From: Climacteris rufus
Taxonomy: Eukaryota > Chordata > Aves > Passeriformes > Climacteridae
DNA: 64,000 bases
Assembly (NCBI GenBank): GCA_013398175.1
Contig: VZRZ01004360.1
Coordinates: forward strand, 186,459 to 250,458
Reading direction: 5' to 3'
Under the pieces are notes generated by a model that was not told where the DNA came from, made no database searches, and worked only from the letters and a program-made list of their open reading frames with translations. Positions 50,301 to 63,830 of the stretch are shown here, piece after piece. Each line of letters begins with the position of its first letter. Positions within the stretch are counted from its first letter, which is position 1. A program made the translations under genes and the position numbers.

Positions 50301-53300
50301 CCTGAGTACTGAGTAGCCTGGAAGAGTAAATTAGGTGGCCTGTTGCTACTGAAAGTTGCGCCAGAAGCCCACTTGGGTCCATGGCAGACAGGTCTCCTGA
50401 CAAACAGAGAAAATACTGGTTTATGTGGTGCAGAATGATGTTTTTTCTCTTAGGAAGGGCAGTATCTGTGAGCTGGAGCTGAAGAAATCTGCTCTGCTTC
50501 ATACCTTTTGTGGGCTGTGCTTGCCTGGACAAAACCTCACTTCTGTGCCTTTCTGGAGAAGGAATTAACCACCTTATTCCTGCCTGTATTGAACTCAGCT
50601 GCCAGCTGCTTTCAGTTTGTTGCAATAAACTGAGAGCTTCTAAACTCTGGCTGGCATAAAGTCCAACAGCAACGAGGTCAAAAAGAAGAGAAGCATTCTG
50701 AGCCTTGGAAGAGAGCTGGGATATTTGCCAAGATCGAGCATAGTTTTTTCTCTAGCCAGTCAGGGGACACAGAAGCTTTTCCAGACACTGTTGTCCAATT
50801 CAGAGCAGTCTGGCCAAAAGCAATATTCTGGAGGAATCCACTCTGGGCTGAATTTGGACATTATTTTTAGACAAACATTGTGTCCTTCATTACAAGGAGG
50901 AAAACACCATACAATCTATGTTCAGGCACCCACAGATACAGTGTTTTGAGACATACTGCAGTTTGAGCAACCCCATCACTGATTCTCCTTCATGCTGGAG
51001 TACAGTCATGGTGCCTTTCATCGACTTGATGGTTCCAAGCCATTCCAGGGTACAGAAACATCAATGTCTGGTCAGTGGGCTCACTCCACAGCATTCCCTC
51101 CCCAAGCCTGGCTCCTGCAGAAGGTCTTTTCTGTACCACCAGGGCTTTGGGCCAAGGTGAGGCAGCAACAAGGAGCGGGCCTTGCCCTTTTCTGTCATGG
51201 TCCAGGTGCCCAGCCTGGGCCATTGGCTCCAGGCTTCTCTGCAGAAACACCTCCTGCTCGTTATGGTGAGCATTTTTGCAGTAAGGCCCTACCACTCATT
51301 ACACACTGCAGTCATTTCTGCTCCATGCCTGTGATTAACTTCTCCATAGTGGTGAAAATACCAAATGGGATCAGAGAAACAGTAAGAGGAAACCAGAAAC
51401 ACTTCTCAGTTTTTTGTGTGAAGTCTTCTGGGACACATCACATCATCCTAATAAATTCTACAAACCCAGGATGCCATGGTGGCCAAGGATTTACACCAAA
51501 GCCACATCACGTCCTGGCAGCAATCCTGTCCCATTTACACCTGCATCCACAAATTCAGTCTCTCCTTCCTCCCTGCTGCCCTCAGTGTCCTGTTCCAGGG
51601 CTACTAAACCCTGAGCTTATGCCTCTCAAGACACTGTTAGGAAAATCATCTGCTGGCTGACAGCAGTGCCTGTCTGCCCAAAGCTGCCCTGAAAGCCTGG
51701 TGTGTTAGGCCAGCTCAGTGTCATTTGGCAACATAATGAGGTCTCCTCAGAAATTGATTTTAAATGATTACCTGGCCTTGCAGACGAGCTGCCCTCTGGT
51801 CACAAACTAATCCTGCTTAGAGGAAATCTGGGCACAACAACAGCGAGCAGGGATATTTTCTGCTTAAAATTACAGTAAAACCTGGTCTGAGAATTCTGTC
51901 TTTTACACCTTTTCTAGATTCTAGCTTGCTAATTGCTTTCTGATTGTAGAAGATCCTATCACATGCAGACAACATAGAAAATTACAAACTTCTTGTAATC
52001 CCCTTGCAGGGGCAGATGACAGATGCAGAATAGCAATTGCACACACTCAGTGATCCTCAGTGGCAGCTCTCTGCACCCATTGCTCTCAGAGACACTGTTC
52101 CCTGCTTGGCAGACCAGACTGCATAGCAATGAATAAAAAATTAGGTTTTAGAAGAAGGACTGCAAATGTCCCCTGGATTTTTTCCCAAAGCATGCATTAC
52201 ACCCAGTCCTTCAGAATGCAAAAGATATATAGTTGATAATAATTTTACTTTTCCTTCAAAATATGAATTTGGAGCCTCCTCTCCTAATAATACATTAATT
52301 GCAGATATAGACATTTGCAGACAATAATAGTGTTGCTACTTTTCTTTTGCAATGCAATAGAATAATACAAAGGTTTAGCTAGTAGGAGAGTTGACTTTTC
52401 CATGTAAAAGCTGTCACAGTGAAAACAGAAATGAATCCAGCAAACAGCACAACTGAACAAACCCACACTGCCTCAGTTGCAGCGGGATGAGCTACTTCAC
52501 TGTGATGGCACTTGGGGACCAGTGCCACTGCGCAGGCAAACTGCTGGGAGCAGCCACAATGAACCACAATGAGAGGATGTGTCACTGCCATGTGCACAGC
52601 AAGGAGTTGCCAGCATTCACCAGAACCACCCCATTTTCCACAGCTGTCTGTTGTCCACACTGTGCCTGAGAGGCTGGACCACCAGTGCTGTCAGCTCACC
52701 GTGTGTGGGGCTCAGCAGGACAGGAGGCTCAAGGCCACCTATAACAAAGTAAGAATGAAGATCTGTAGCTGGTGTTATCAAAGCTCTTTGCTAGCCTTGG
52801 ATAAATGTGTCCTGCAAACACAAGAGCAAAATCCACTTTTGTTCCCTTCCCACACCAGTTTAGAGAACCTGTGGCGTTTCAGCATATAAAAAATTAATAT
52901 GTTTTTAAATAATAAAAAAATATAATCATATGAAACTCATTCCTTATTATTATCTACATACCTCTGGAAGGTACCAGTTTAGTTAAGGGCTGCAGACAGC
53001 TTTGGGAACCTTGTATAAAGGGTAACATACAAGGAATTGAGTCTGGCAACTGAAAAACTCAGTCGGGGGCACTGCCACATTCAAGGCAATTAGGAAACAT
53101 GTTTACAAAGGGGGGATCTCTCAGATGTGCAGGTCTCCTCTAAATCAACCAGAAAGATCCACCTCCTATCTTTTCTGCTCACCTCAACAGTGTAGTGTGG
53201 GCCCAGCATTGGCTTTGTTATTACCATGGCAGCTAAGCCCTTTCTCCTTGTTCAGGGTCTCTCCTTCGCCAGACACAACATCCAAGCTGCAAGGCCCTCT

Positions 53301-55075
53301 CCCTGCTGGCTCAGTGGCAATCACAGCTCCCCTGGCACAGCTCCTGGCCTCTCTCTGGTGACACATGTGGAGTCATGTCCTCCCTGTGGCTCATGAGCAA
53401 GCACTACCTTCCACCCTATATTAACGCCACGGAATTTCCTTCCTCCATGTGCTGAGGAGAGGAAGCACTGCCTCCAGCACTGTTTATGAAGCATGCTTGC
53501 ATCCAGCTGAGCTAGGATGAATATATCCTCAGCTATTTCCTCCTTGGTAACCTACAATTAGCCCATCTCTTTGCCACAACCCTCAGTGGTGTCACTTACA
53601 GGAACAGGCCTAAACTTTCCCCATTTGCAAAATTAAATCATAGTTTCCTGTGTTATGCATCAATTTATTAAGCAGTAAACACTCAAAACTCATTTGCAGT
53701 GTTAATAATTAAAGCTGGTCAAGTGGCCATTGCTCAGGTGTGGTGGCCCAGTAGGAAGAGGTGCTAATGGCAGGGCAGAGCTGTGGAGAGCTCCACACCA
53801 CCTCTCACATCTGGGGGCATTTTATTTCTCACCTTACCAGGACACACAGAGTAAGGGATGAGATAAGGTTGACTAGCCAAAAGTTCACAAAAAATCCGAG
53901 TGATACCTTGCAGCTTCACAAAAGGAGGCAGTTAGTGGGGTTTGGGAAAGGCCATTTTGGGGAGTGTTCCACAGGTTCCTGAGGGAGCCAGGGCAGGTTT
54001 CACTCCCCAGGCAGCTCAGTGACAGAAAGGCTGCAGGAGAAGATTACCAAGATCTTCTGGAAAGAGGCAGGAAGGAAGTGGGAGTGCAACTTCCTACTCA
54101 GGACAGTGAGACTTGACCCCTGCTCAATTTTCCTATGACTCAAATGGTATTTCTTAAAGCAGCCCTCCTTCCAATGGCTTAAAAATAGCAACTGTTGAAG
54201 CAGAGGAGACTGCTGACTAATGCTGTACTAGAGGATACATCTTTCCCTGGAAAATAAGTTGGTACGATACCAGTTTTTGGATAACCTGGGCAGGACTGCC
54301 ACGGTTACAGCTGGTGACAGCTGACCTAGAGCTCCTATGCAGACTGTCTTCTAAAATATAGAAAAGATGACTAAACAGCTCAGCTTCAATTAAGCAACTT
54401 CAGTAACAACTGTATTGCAATCTACATAAATGACATTTCCAAGGGATCTACATTTTCAGTGGCAAAAATGTATGGAGTTCTCAGATGAAAAGGACATGAA
54501 AACTACCACCACAGACCAGAGGCCTTTCTCGAATCAATTCTAATTGAACATGAGGACAGCATTTGGAAAAATGCCCTATCCTGATGTTGTGTGCTCAGTG
54601 ACCACAACCTTTGGCAAGTTGTGATAAGGAGAAGTTCCCCTGCCTGGAAAACCTGGACTTTATTTCCAGGCTGAATTTGTTGAGATGGACCTTCCCTGCA
54701 TTTGCTGTTCCTGTGCTCTCACCTGCCAGACTGAGGAGCCCTACAATGGCATGTTCCTCACGGGAGCACCTGTGAGAGAAAGTTTGATTTACCCAGAAGC
54801 AAGGCTCCCAGCAGCTCCCACAGTGGGTCAAGCCTTCCAGAGCATTTGCCAAGCAGACATTTCCTGGTGTGCCCATCCTACCAAGCAGTCTCAGATGCAC
54901 TGTATCAGCAAGTAGATCTCCTTCTTTACCAAGCTCCAACTTTTATATTGCCCACAAATGTGATCAGCACAGGGATCACGTTGCTGGTCCTCAGATAAAA
55001 GACATTAGAAGATGTGGGATCAAGGAACAGCCCCTGTAGACAGGTGCAAACCCACCAGAAAAAGAGGTGCATAGA

Positions 55076-55106
55076 CATACACACACACATGCAAAAACAC
55101 ACACAT
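55076..55106. repeat. (AC)n-type microsatellite, interrupted
   Basis: Alternating AC units interrupted by ATGCAAAA, about 31 bases. Confidence 0.8.
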
Positions 55107-55820
55107 GCAGAGCACATGCCACAGTTAATGCAGGAGAAGAGGCAAGATTCCTCCTCCTGCAGATGACCCAACTGGAAACAGGCCTGCTGGAACAACAATT
55201 CCCTAGTTACAATTACACAGGAGCTCTGGCAATGAGTCACTTTCCAGCCCACTGAACATGCTCCACTTTGAATTATGTATAATTTTGCATTTTTTAATCA
55301 AAACATTGTGTTTTCTCTAAGAAAATACCTGGGTCAAAACTAAATTTAAACATGCAAGTATTTTTACTTTTATCCACCAAACATTATCTCAGCAAAGAAA
55401 GGGACTCCAGTCAGTTTGACAGTGTTTGGCATTTATTAACCCTCTCTCCCTTCATTTTCAATAAATAGTTCAATTCAGCCGTTCCAGTACTTTGCCTGGA
55501 CCCAAAGGTCATGAAAGGACATCTCATTTATATGTTTTAAATATTAGTACATCACCTTTCCTCCACTTCTCTGTCATATCCCTAGTGCTCCTAGCAACAC
55601 TGCAAATCTTCAGTAATCTCTGCTCAAAAGGCTTTTGAGTGACTTTTACACACACACAAAAAAACATTTCCTTGTTGTCATGCAACATTTGCATCTATGT
55701 CTAGTTTTCTCCATAGTCCTTGCCCTGACTGTTGGGCAAGTACCAGTGATGTAACTAGTTTTGTCCTGAAATATGGTTTTTTTTCAAACATGATTTATTT
55801 TTCTGTACTTGGGTCTTACA

Positions 55821-56188
55821 GAATTCCAGAATCATGTAGGTTGCAAAAGGCCCTTAAGACCTTGAGTCCAACAGTTAACCTAACACTACCAAGTCCACCA
55901 GTAAAGCATGTCCCTATGTGCCACATCTATGCCTCTTTTAAACACCTCCAGGGATGGCAACTCTACCACTTTCCTGAGCAGCCTGTTCCAGTGCTTGGCA
56001 AACCCTTTCTGTGAAGAAATATTTCCTAATACCCAATGTAAACTTCCCCTGGCATAGCTTGAGGCCATTTCCTCTTTTCTTATCACTTGTTACTTGGGAG
56101 AAGAGACTGACCCTCACCTCACCACAACCTCCTTTCAGGTAGTTGAAGAGAGCAATAAGGTCTCCCCTCAGCATCCTTTTTTCCAGAC
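55821..56188 (-). mobile_element. CR1 LINE, 3' end fragment
   Basis: The plus strand shows the CR1 3' region in reverse: GAATTCCAGAATCATGTAGG at the tip, TTGAGTCCAACAGTTAACC, CACCTCCAGGGATGGCAACT, GAGCAGCCTGTTCCAGTGCT, CTAATACCCAATGTAAACTT, AGCTTGAGGCCATTTCCTCT and AATAAGGTCTCCCCTCAGCA. The wording differs from the copy at 8321-8804, so it belongs to a different CR1 subfamily. It is truncated at its 5' end near 56188. Overlapping frames on both strands here come from the repeat. Confidence 0.92.
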
Positions 56189-58786
56189 TAATAGAATAAT
56201 AGAATTATGCTTCAGTCTGGTCTCTGCCTATTTGCCACCATGCTGCTGTTACAGGATACATCTATTTGCCACATTTCAGCTGTTGCAGGAGACTCCTAGG
56301 TGCCATCTATGCATTGGCGTCTTTCCCAAGCAGTGCCCATTCAGCACTTCAGAGATCAACAAGCAAGGGAGATGTCTGCACTGGGATCTTGCCAGGAAAG
56401 GGAGAAGCCCAGGGTAAGAAAGAGTTAGGCTGAGTCAGCATCCCTCTGTGGAAAAACACTCTTCTGGTTAAAAAGAAGCAGATCTCCCTAGGGAGAGCAA
56501 ATTAGCAACCCGCATCTGACACTGTTTGTCTTTCTCCTGATGGATGAGCCATTTTTTCCTCTCTTTCAGAGTAATACTTGGCTGTACTTTCCTTTTAATG
56601 AGCTTTTGGACTAAAGCCCAAAATGGATCAAAGCCATTGGAGGGAGAGGCAGGGAAACATGACCCAAACCTTTGCCTTTTCTCTCTTTTTCTTTACAAAC
56701 AGAAGTTGCACCTTTTACTGTTGAGGTTAATGTCAACAAAGGGGGTTGGTGCTTTGGTTCTGGAGCAGCGGGTGACCCATCTGCCAGTTTGCCACTGACG
56801 GACATCAAGCAGGAGGCTGTTGCTGCATCCCCATGGGGAGAGCCCTTCAGAGAGGGGCAGAGAGAGGATGTTCACTGCCAATAGACAGCACTTGTCTTTC
56901 TAAGCAAATGCATCCCTTCTGAGCAAACACAGTAACTCCTGGGGAAAAAACAAAAGGAGAATTAATGGATGATTTTCTACTTCTTGTGTGACACAAGGGC
57001 TCTAGTCTCAAGGTGGTGAGAAATTGCAGCTGTTGGAAGAGACAGAAGCAAGGCAGGGCAGGCAGGAGATCATGTCACGTCTGTTCCTCCTTCCCCATGT
57101 TGCTGGAGCATGACTAGTGAGAGTCTACGACTCTCAGCAGACAACTTTGAGATCACCGGGTGGAAAGCACTCCCAGTGTCAGGAGTTGTTGCTGTTCTGA
57201 CAGCCCAGTACAGAGCCTAAAAATGGGAAATAGTCCTACATGGTTACAGCCTTCAGGGCTTTGCTGCACTTTTTGAGCCATTTTTTTCCTTTTCCAATAG
57301 AGAGCTTTACCAGGAGTCAGGAAATTTGCACATGCCTATATGTGTGTGCCATAAAAGAGAGCTGAGCACAATTACGATGCTAATGAAGCTAGAAAAGGAC
57401 AGGAGAGACAAAACCCATACCATCCAGCAGAAGCAGAAACAGCAATAGCTGTAAAGAGCCTGCATATACCCCCTACCCCTCACCAAAAGATTTGTGGCTG
57501 CTAAAGAGTGGGAGGCTATGTGGGCCTCCTGATGCGTGGATGGGAGGGGACAGTCCCCTGGTTTGGCAGAGGTGGGGGAATGCCATGGGGCTCTCTAGAT
57601 GAGCTGCTGGGGCTCTGCCAGTGGCCCTGGGCCAACACACAGGGTGACAGGGGATGCCAGGATGCTGCTGTCTGAAATACACAGTTGACAGAGTTGGTGT
57701 GTGATGGGGAGCAATGGGCACTGTGGGGTGGGTAACAGGGCAATCACCAGCCCCCGGTGGCCACATGGCTTTTGCCTGGCCTTCAGTCAGGAGAAAGGCC
57801 ATTCCTAGCACAGTGGGGACCAAGCATCCTCTCACTGGATTTCAGCAGTTTTTGCTTCCTGTTGATATTTCTCCTGCTATCTGAAAGGCTCCCAGGCACA
57901 GGGTGCTGGTGGTCCTCCAAGCACTGTGCTGAGGGCCATCCCACTCCCAAACTCTGTGAGGGAAATACTGCTGATGCAACACAGGCTTTTATTTCCAGGA
58001 GACCTCTCCCAAGAGGTGGTCGCCCTTCACTGAGTACATTTTGTATATTAGGCTACAAGTGTGACTGAGCAAGAACAGCCCGTGGCTGCTGGCAGGCCCT
58101 GGGTGGACTGCCCGCCTTGTTGCCGGCTTGCAACACTTCTTCTCCACAGGCCTGCTCATGGCATACTCCAGATGGCAACTCAGGATGGAGGGATTAGCTG
58201 TATGGAGCACACTCTTACAGACAACGAAGATGCTGCCAGCCTTATTTGTTGGTGATCATGTGCAGAACTCTGCATGCTTTGTTCTCCCTTTTTCTTACCT
58301 TTGAAATGCCACTTCCCAGCAGAAGACAACCATTGTGTCTTGTTTGTTTTCAGTGCTCTTGACGGAGGGGCAGGGAGCCACACAGACTCTTGTACATAAT
58401 TCTCTTCCTCTTCATTTAGTTTTCTTTTTCTTAGGGCAAAATTTGAGCCATTTGAGCTGGAAGGATAGAGCTGCTTCTTATTTGCAAATCTCCTCCTTCT
58501 ACCCCAAAATAACAGCAATTTAAAGAATAATTAAAAAAAAAAAGTAAAAACCTTGTATCTGTCCTCCCCAAATATTAGCTATGTTAAGCATCTAAATACA
58601 AAAGAAACAAAATGAGGTTCCATAAGATTCAGAGTGTGAAGCACACCCAAGAGAAACCCAGCACACACTAATGGGCATTCCCCAGAGTTTCTGACTCATG
58701 AATGTGTTTGGCACTATTTCTGTAGGGCAAGTAGCAAGAGGAGGAAGACAGCCACTAGCAGAGGTGTCTGCAAGCTGACTGTCAGT

Positions 58787-58858
58787 AATGCCAGAAGACT
58801 GGAGAGTGGCTAATGAAGCATCTCATTTCAGAAACGACAAGGGGAGACTTCAGGGAAG
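58787..58858 (+). mobile_element. Possible relic of CR1 ORF2 (reverse transcriptase)
   Basis: The translation MPEDWRVAN at 58788 matches the CR1 ORF2 motif (V)PEDW..AN. After a frame change, SFQKRQGETSGK resembles the following PIFKKG..EDPGN segment. About 70 bases are recognisable with an apparent frameshift, so the copy is dead and old. Confidence 0.45.
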
Positions 58859-61800
58859 CACAGTAGTGACCTACATAGAGCAGAAGGATACAACAGAAAG
58901 GCCTGGAGAGGTGAGGACAGCCAGGAGGAGGCAGAGGAATTGTCAGGGCAACACAAGAGGACTCTGTATAAAATAGGATGTAATGAAGCAAAGGGAAGTA
59001 TCTTGTCTGCTGTGAAATAAATAGGCAAGATGCACTGTGAGATGTGCTAATAACTGATGTTTTGATTCTTTCACATTAAAAAAAAAAATTAAAAATTGAA
59101 TCTATTTTGGGAATTCAGGTCAACCACAATCAAAACCCAGACATTTTGTGCAACCCAAAATGTGAAGGAATTGTTTTTATCAATTCAAATAAACAGAAAA
59201 ATTAGCCAGAATGTTTTGTTTGAGCCTTCAAAACACTAAAGAGAATTTCTAAATAAAATATTGCTGCTAATTAAAAGAATATTTGAAAGTAGCTCAACAA
59301 AATACTTTTATGATTTAAAAGGCTTTTTCAGGATTCCCTCTCATAGAAGAAATGTAGCCAAATTGAGATTCATTTACAAAATGTGCTGCTTTACCTTACT
59401 CGGCATATTCCAGGGGAGGGGAGAAGGAAAAAAATTAATTCAGCTGCAGCCAGTAGCTGTTTCCAGGTTGACATTGCATATTGTAGCTCCCAAAGCAAAA
59501 CAAACATGGCTTGTCTGTGTTAATTATTGTGAAAAACAAAACCAAAAAAGTAACTTATTTCTCAGCAAAGACCACATCTGCATATGTGATAGTTTCCTGA
59601 TGAACACAGAAGACGTGAGGGAGATCTTGTGGCAGACTAAACACTTGTTCTGTGGCAGGGACAGAAGGAGTGGCCCCGTGTCAGTGTGACCACTGCCTCA
59701 ACTTTCAGAGCTGGCTTAAGCTGATGAGTGAAATGAGGAGTATTTCTTGTCTTCCACTATGAAATCGAAAATCTTAAAAAAGAGGGAGCTGCAGATGGTA
59801 AAGTCTTAAATTGCAATGGCAAGCTTTGCTGGAGAGTGCCTCTAGTCCCCTTAGATGGAGCCCGTCTGCAGCCGATTCACAAGAGGTCATGACGGCTTAT
59901 CCTGCCCAAGTCCCGAGCCTACTCATCCAGTCAGCACGGCTGACAGGGGTGAAAGAGAGGAGCTGGTTGAAAACATTTGATATGGCTCTAGACAGGCAGG
60001 CTGATTTGAAAATTCAAAGTACAGGAAAGACTGGGAGCTATTGCAGTGGATTACAAATGAGCTTGGAAACGCAGGCGTAAGGCACGAGGAGGGAATGTGG
60101 TTGGAGCTGGATGGGTGAATACCCTGACGAGTTTTCCAGCCCTCTCTGCCCCTTTGCCCAATTTTTCCCTTTGCCAAGCAGGTCTCTCCCTCTGAAAACC
60201 ATATTTATTTGGCATGAATGGAGCTGTGGAAGCCAGGGACCCAGAGAGGTGCTGAAGGACATAACCCAACTGTTACAAAAACCAGTAAAGGGAAGTGTGG
60301 GTGGGCAGGCCAGCAGCAATAGGGAATGCACAAAAACTATCTTTTCACTGGTTAGAAATCCTTGCAATATCGTAAAAAAACAGCGCAGAGAGAAATCACT
60401 GTGAAATGTGAACCACATGGTTCAGCTGTGACATTGCAGAAAACACAGCATGACCTTTGCTACAGACAAAATACAGCAAAATACAAATCATGGCATGTTT
60501 CACTTCAGACTTCATGCTGTTGTTGCTGTGAATTTCTGTCCAGGCTATCAGGACTGTAACATCTGTGAACATGCTTAACATCGTGGGTGGTAAACCCAAC
60601 AGAAAACTATAGATAGGGTCTGACTGTAGGTCTGTCTACAATCTATCCCTTACAGGCTCCAGGAGCTGTCAGGAGAGGATGCTCAGGAAAGAGTAAAGTG
60701 GGGTGTGGACAGAACGATCCCCTTGTAGCAGTGGCCTCCCAGCTTCAGTGGGGAGCAGGTTGGGAACTCTCTGAGCTTCAGGCTGCTGCCAAGCTTTGAT
60801 GTCTGATAGGTCCTGACAGACCTACCCTTCCTGAAGCTGTCTTATCACTTTCTGAACTTTTCCCCTCCACAACTGTTCACAGCAATGAGTCTCATGGTTT
60901 TAATATTGGAACTATTGTGTGGGGGAAACAGACTTCATGTTGTTTGTTTTATATTTGCTTGTGGATAACATCATGAGCTAACTTGTATTGCAAGGGCTAG
61001 TTGAATAATTATTTCCCACTCACTTTCTCCTAAACACTTGTAACAATATTAAATCTATCAACACTACCCCAGTTGTCTCTGTCTTAAAACAGTGAACCAG
61101 AAACTGTTTGATTCTCTGTGCAAAGAGCTGTTCCTTATGTATCCTCACCACAGTTACCCTTGTTAGCGTGCCTCTGGATCCCATGATTCCCCTTGCTATG
61201 TTGAAGGATCACAGCTGCAAGTAAATGCTGCTCCAGACATCAGCAACCTATGAATTTAGGCAATGGCTGCTGAGATGCAGTTTTAAGAGAAACAACAATT
61301 GTGACCCAAAAGATCCCTTTTCTAGGTTGCACTTGTTAATTTAAAGGTCATCACTGTGCATAAAAGGCTAAGATTATTATTACAGATACTATCCTTTTAA
61401 AGGATATCAGACATTTATCAGACATTAATCTCCTTTAACATGAAAGGTAACTATTCCTATGGGCAAGGTGATGTGAGAAATTCATTCTTATAAGCAATAG
61501 CTAGAAAATTTGGTATGAAATCTCTCCTTGGCTTTAGAATAGCATTCTTAAGTAGAACATGGTAAATCTCGGAAGAAAACACTTCTTTAACGTTTTATTT
61601 TATGGGAATTTCTAACACATCCATGGTCTAACTCCACATCAAAATACAGCTTAGGCTGATTGCTGAAAGTCATCACTGTTGGTTGTGAAATTAGTTGCTA
61701 TTTTCAGTCCACTTCAAAACTCCCATTAGTCCAGCTGAGACACGTGCCAAAGCCTTCAAAAAGACAAGAATTGAACTGGCAAAGAGAAGAAATTGTCCCT

Positions 61801-62725
61801 GCTATGCTAAGGTTAAATCTCTGAATAAAGAAACCTTGAGGACGGGAGACTGTATACATGCTGCATCTGCTCTTTTGGTGGCTACTGGGAGAACACCCTC
61901 TAATTCCTACACCTTTTCATATGTGACTTATTCACCAAAACCCATGAAGAGTAGAGTTGAGGTGCCTGAGTACCCTACAGATGCTCCCAGCAACCCTTTT
62001 TTTTTTTTTTCCAAAGCCACGGGCCGCTTAAAAAATTATGTTTTTTCTTTGAAAAAAATCAAGCTATCATCTTCCTAGGTGTCCCCAAGACACTAGGTAT
62101 TAATACTAATCTCACATTTTCCTCTCAGCTTCTGTCCCAGCAGGAATAGCATAATCTTCATTGGTTTGCAAATTGCAGACAGCTCTCCTGCACTTACTTG
62201 AGCTCTGTTTTTCATACTAAAACTCTTCTGGGGAAGGGATGGTGGGGGGGACTTGTTTCCCTAGAAGAAAAATAAGAGAATGTTTGCATGATAAAACTGA
62301 TGCCTGTTGCACGGTAGTTTAAACAAAAGAACCCTACTGTGGACATTTTCTTCTGTAGTGCAGAGCATTTTGGAAAGCTGTATAATGTGTCTTGACAGCA
62401 GTACAAATCACTAAAGGTCAAGGGCTTGGGGATTAACCACATCCCCATATAATAGGCTGATATAGAAAGGGCAGGACCATGAGGGTTCAGATTTAGAGTG
62501 AAAGGTTTTGAATACAGCTGATGAAAAAAGATTTGTGGAAAGGGGGGACTACTCACACCCTTCCAGCACTCAGACATGCTAAAAAGATCACAGTGCAGAG
62601 GCAAATATAGTGCTGTCCCCATTCTTTTTTAATGCGGTCAACATCTGGCTATGGGAACCCTACTCCTGATATATCTTTTTCCTTTCTCCTCAAATTTTCT
62701 TTAGCTTCAGGTGCTCATCACCAAC

Positions 62726-63011
62726 CACTCTGCTCAAGATAGGTCAGCTACTGTAGGTTGTCCAGGACTGTATCCATTTGAGTTTTGAGTATCTTCACAG
62801 ATGAATGATCCACAACCTCTCCGAGCAACCTGTGCCAGTGTTTGACCACCCTCACAGTAAAAAAACTGTTTTCTTGTGTTTTGAACATCTTATGCATTTC
62901 TCTTGAACTGTCAGTGGGTACTACTGAAAAGTGTCTGGCTCCCGTGACTTCATTCCCTTCCATCAGGTATCTATCTATACATGCTGGTAAGATTCCCACA
63001 AGCCTTCTTTA
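62726..63011 (-). mobile_element. CR1 LINE fragment, older subfamily
   Basis: The plus strand reads a CR1 3' region in reverse: TAGGTCAGCTACTGTAGGTT, CCACAACCTCTCCGAGCAAC, CTGTGCCAGTGTTTGACCAC, CCTCACAGTAAAAAAACTG, ACTGAAAAGTGTCTGGCTCC and CCATCAGGTATCTATCTATA. It lacks the terminal tip repeat and is considerably diverged. An 83-codon minus-strand frame through it is repeat-derived. Confidence 0.88.
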
Positions 63012-63714
63012 AGGGTAAATATGAGCCTAAGGAAGTCTTCGTATTTTAAGATCTGATTTAAGATAAGCTGTTGGATTGGAAAACTCATCGCTTCAGATAC
63101 TGGATCTGAGAGGTATATGAAATAGAGCTTCCACAGTCACATTAATATTTAGAGGCTTTTGAAGGGGAGGTTTTTTGGATCTTTTACTTCAACTTTGTGA
63201 TTGTGACATGTGTCAACTGCATCGTCTGAGTTGTCTCCGGCATGCGTGCAGAGTGGTCCCAATACACCTCAGTTCAAGCCTTTCCTCTTCTACATGAAGA
63301 GAAAATATCAGAGATTGTCTCCTGTATTAGAGATCAACTGAAAGAAGTTTGCACCAAAAAAACCTATTGAAATTACTGTTCCCCCTCCCACTGATAGAAC
63401 TATTTTTCCCTGGAATCAGCAGTGATTACATTATTGAGCCTCATCGGAGCGTGGAAAGGACAATGAAGCTTTCAGAGGACACTCTTTTTAAAGCTGTACT
63501 CACTGGATAATGAATAAGTTAGCATCTTTGCCAAAGGGCAGAGCAATTTTTTCAGCTCTCATTTTAGTCATTCTGCTATGATACTTGTGCTCATTAAAAA
63601 AAAAAAACATAAAGGCAAGACAAATAAAAATACTATAGGCTACATAAGCCTGATGAGGAAAAATGACAGGAAAGATGTCACCAAATGCCACTATTTATTA
63701 GCAGCGTGGCTCCA

Positions 63715-63830
63715 TAGAAGAGTTATTGTGTAGTATTTTTGTTCACTAATTATGTGCTAAATTACATTAAATTATCACAGTAGTGGCTCATAATTACAGT
63801 TATTATGACAAACACCAAACAAATGAGTAA
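63715..63830. promoter_or_regulatory. Possible conserved non-coding element
   Basis: AT-rich but complex sequence with several homeodomain-type cores (CACTAATTATG, ACATTAAATTATC, CATAATTACAG) closely spaced. This texture is common in vertebrate developmental enhancers. It is a pattern-based guess with no alignment behind it. Confidence 0.2.

Noticed and set aside
50992..51660. Longest open frame of the window, 222 codons on the plus strand
   Set aside because: The translation has no recognisable domain and is rich in Pro, His, Ser and Cys, as random frames in moderately GC-rich DNA are. Long frames overlap it on the opposite strand, and I see no splice or promoter context.
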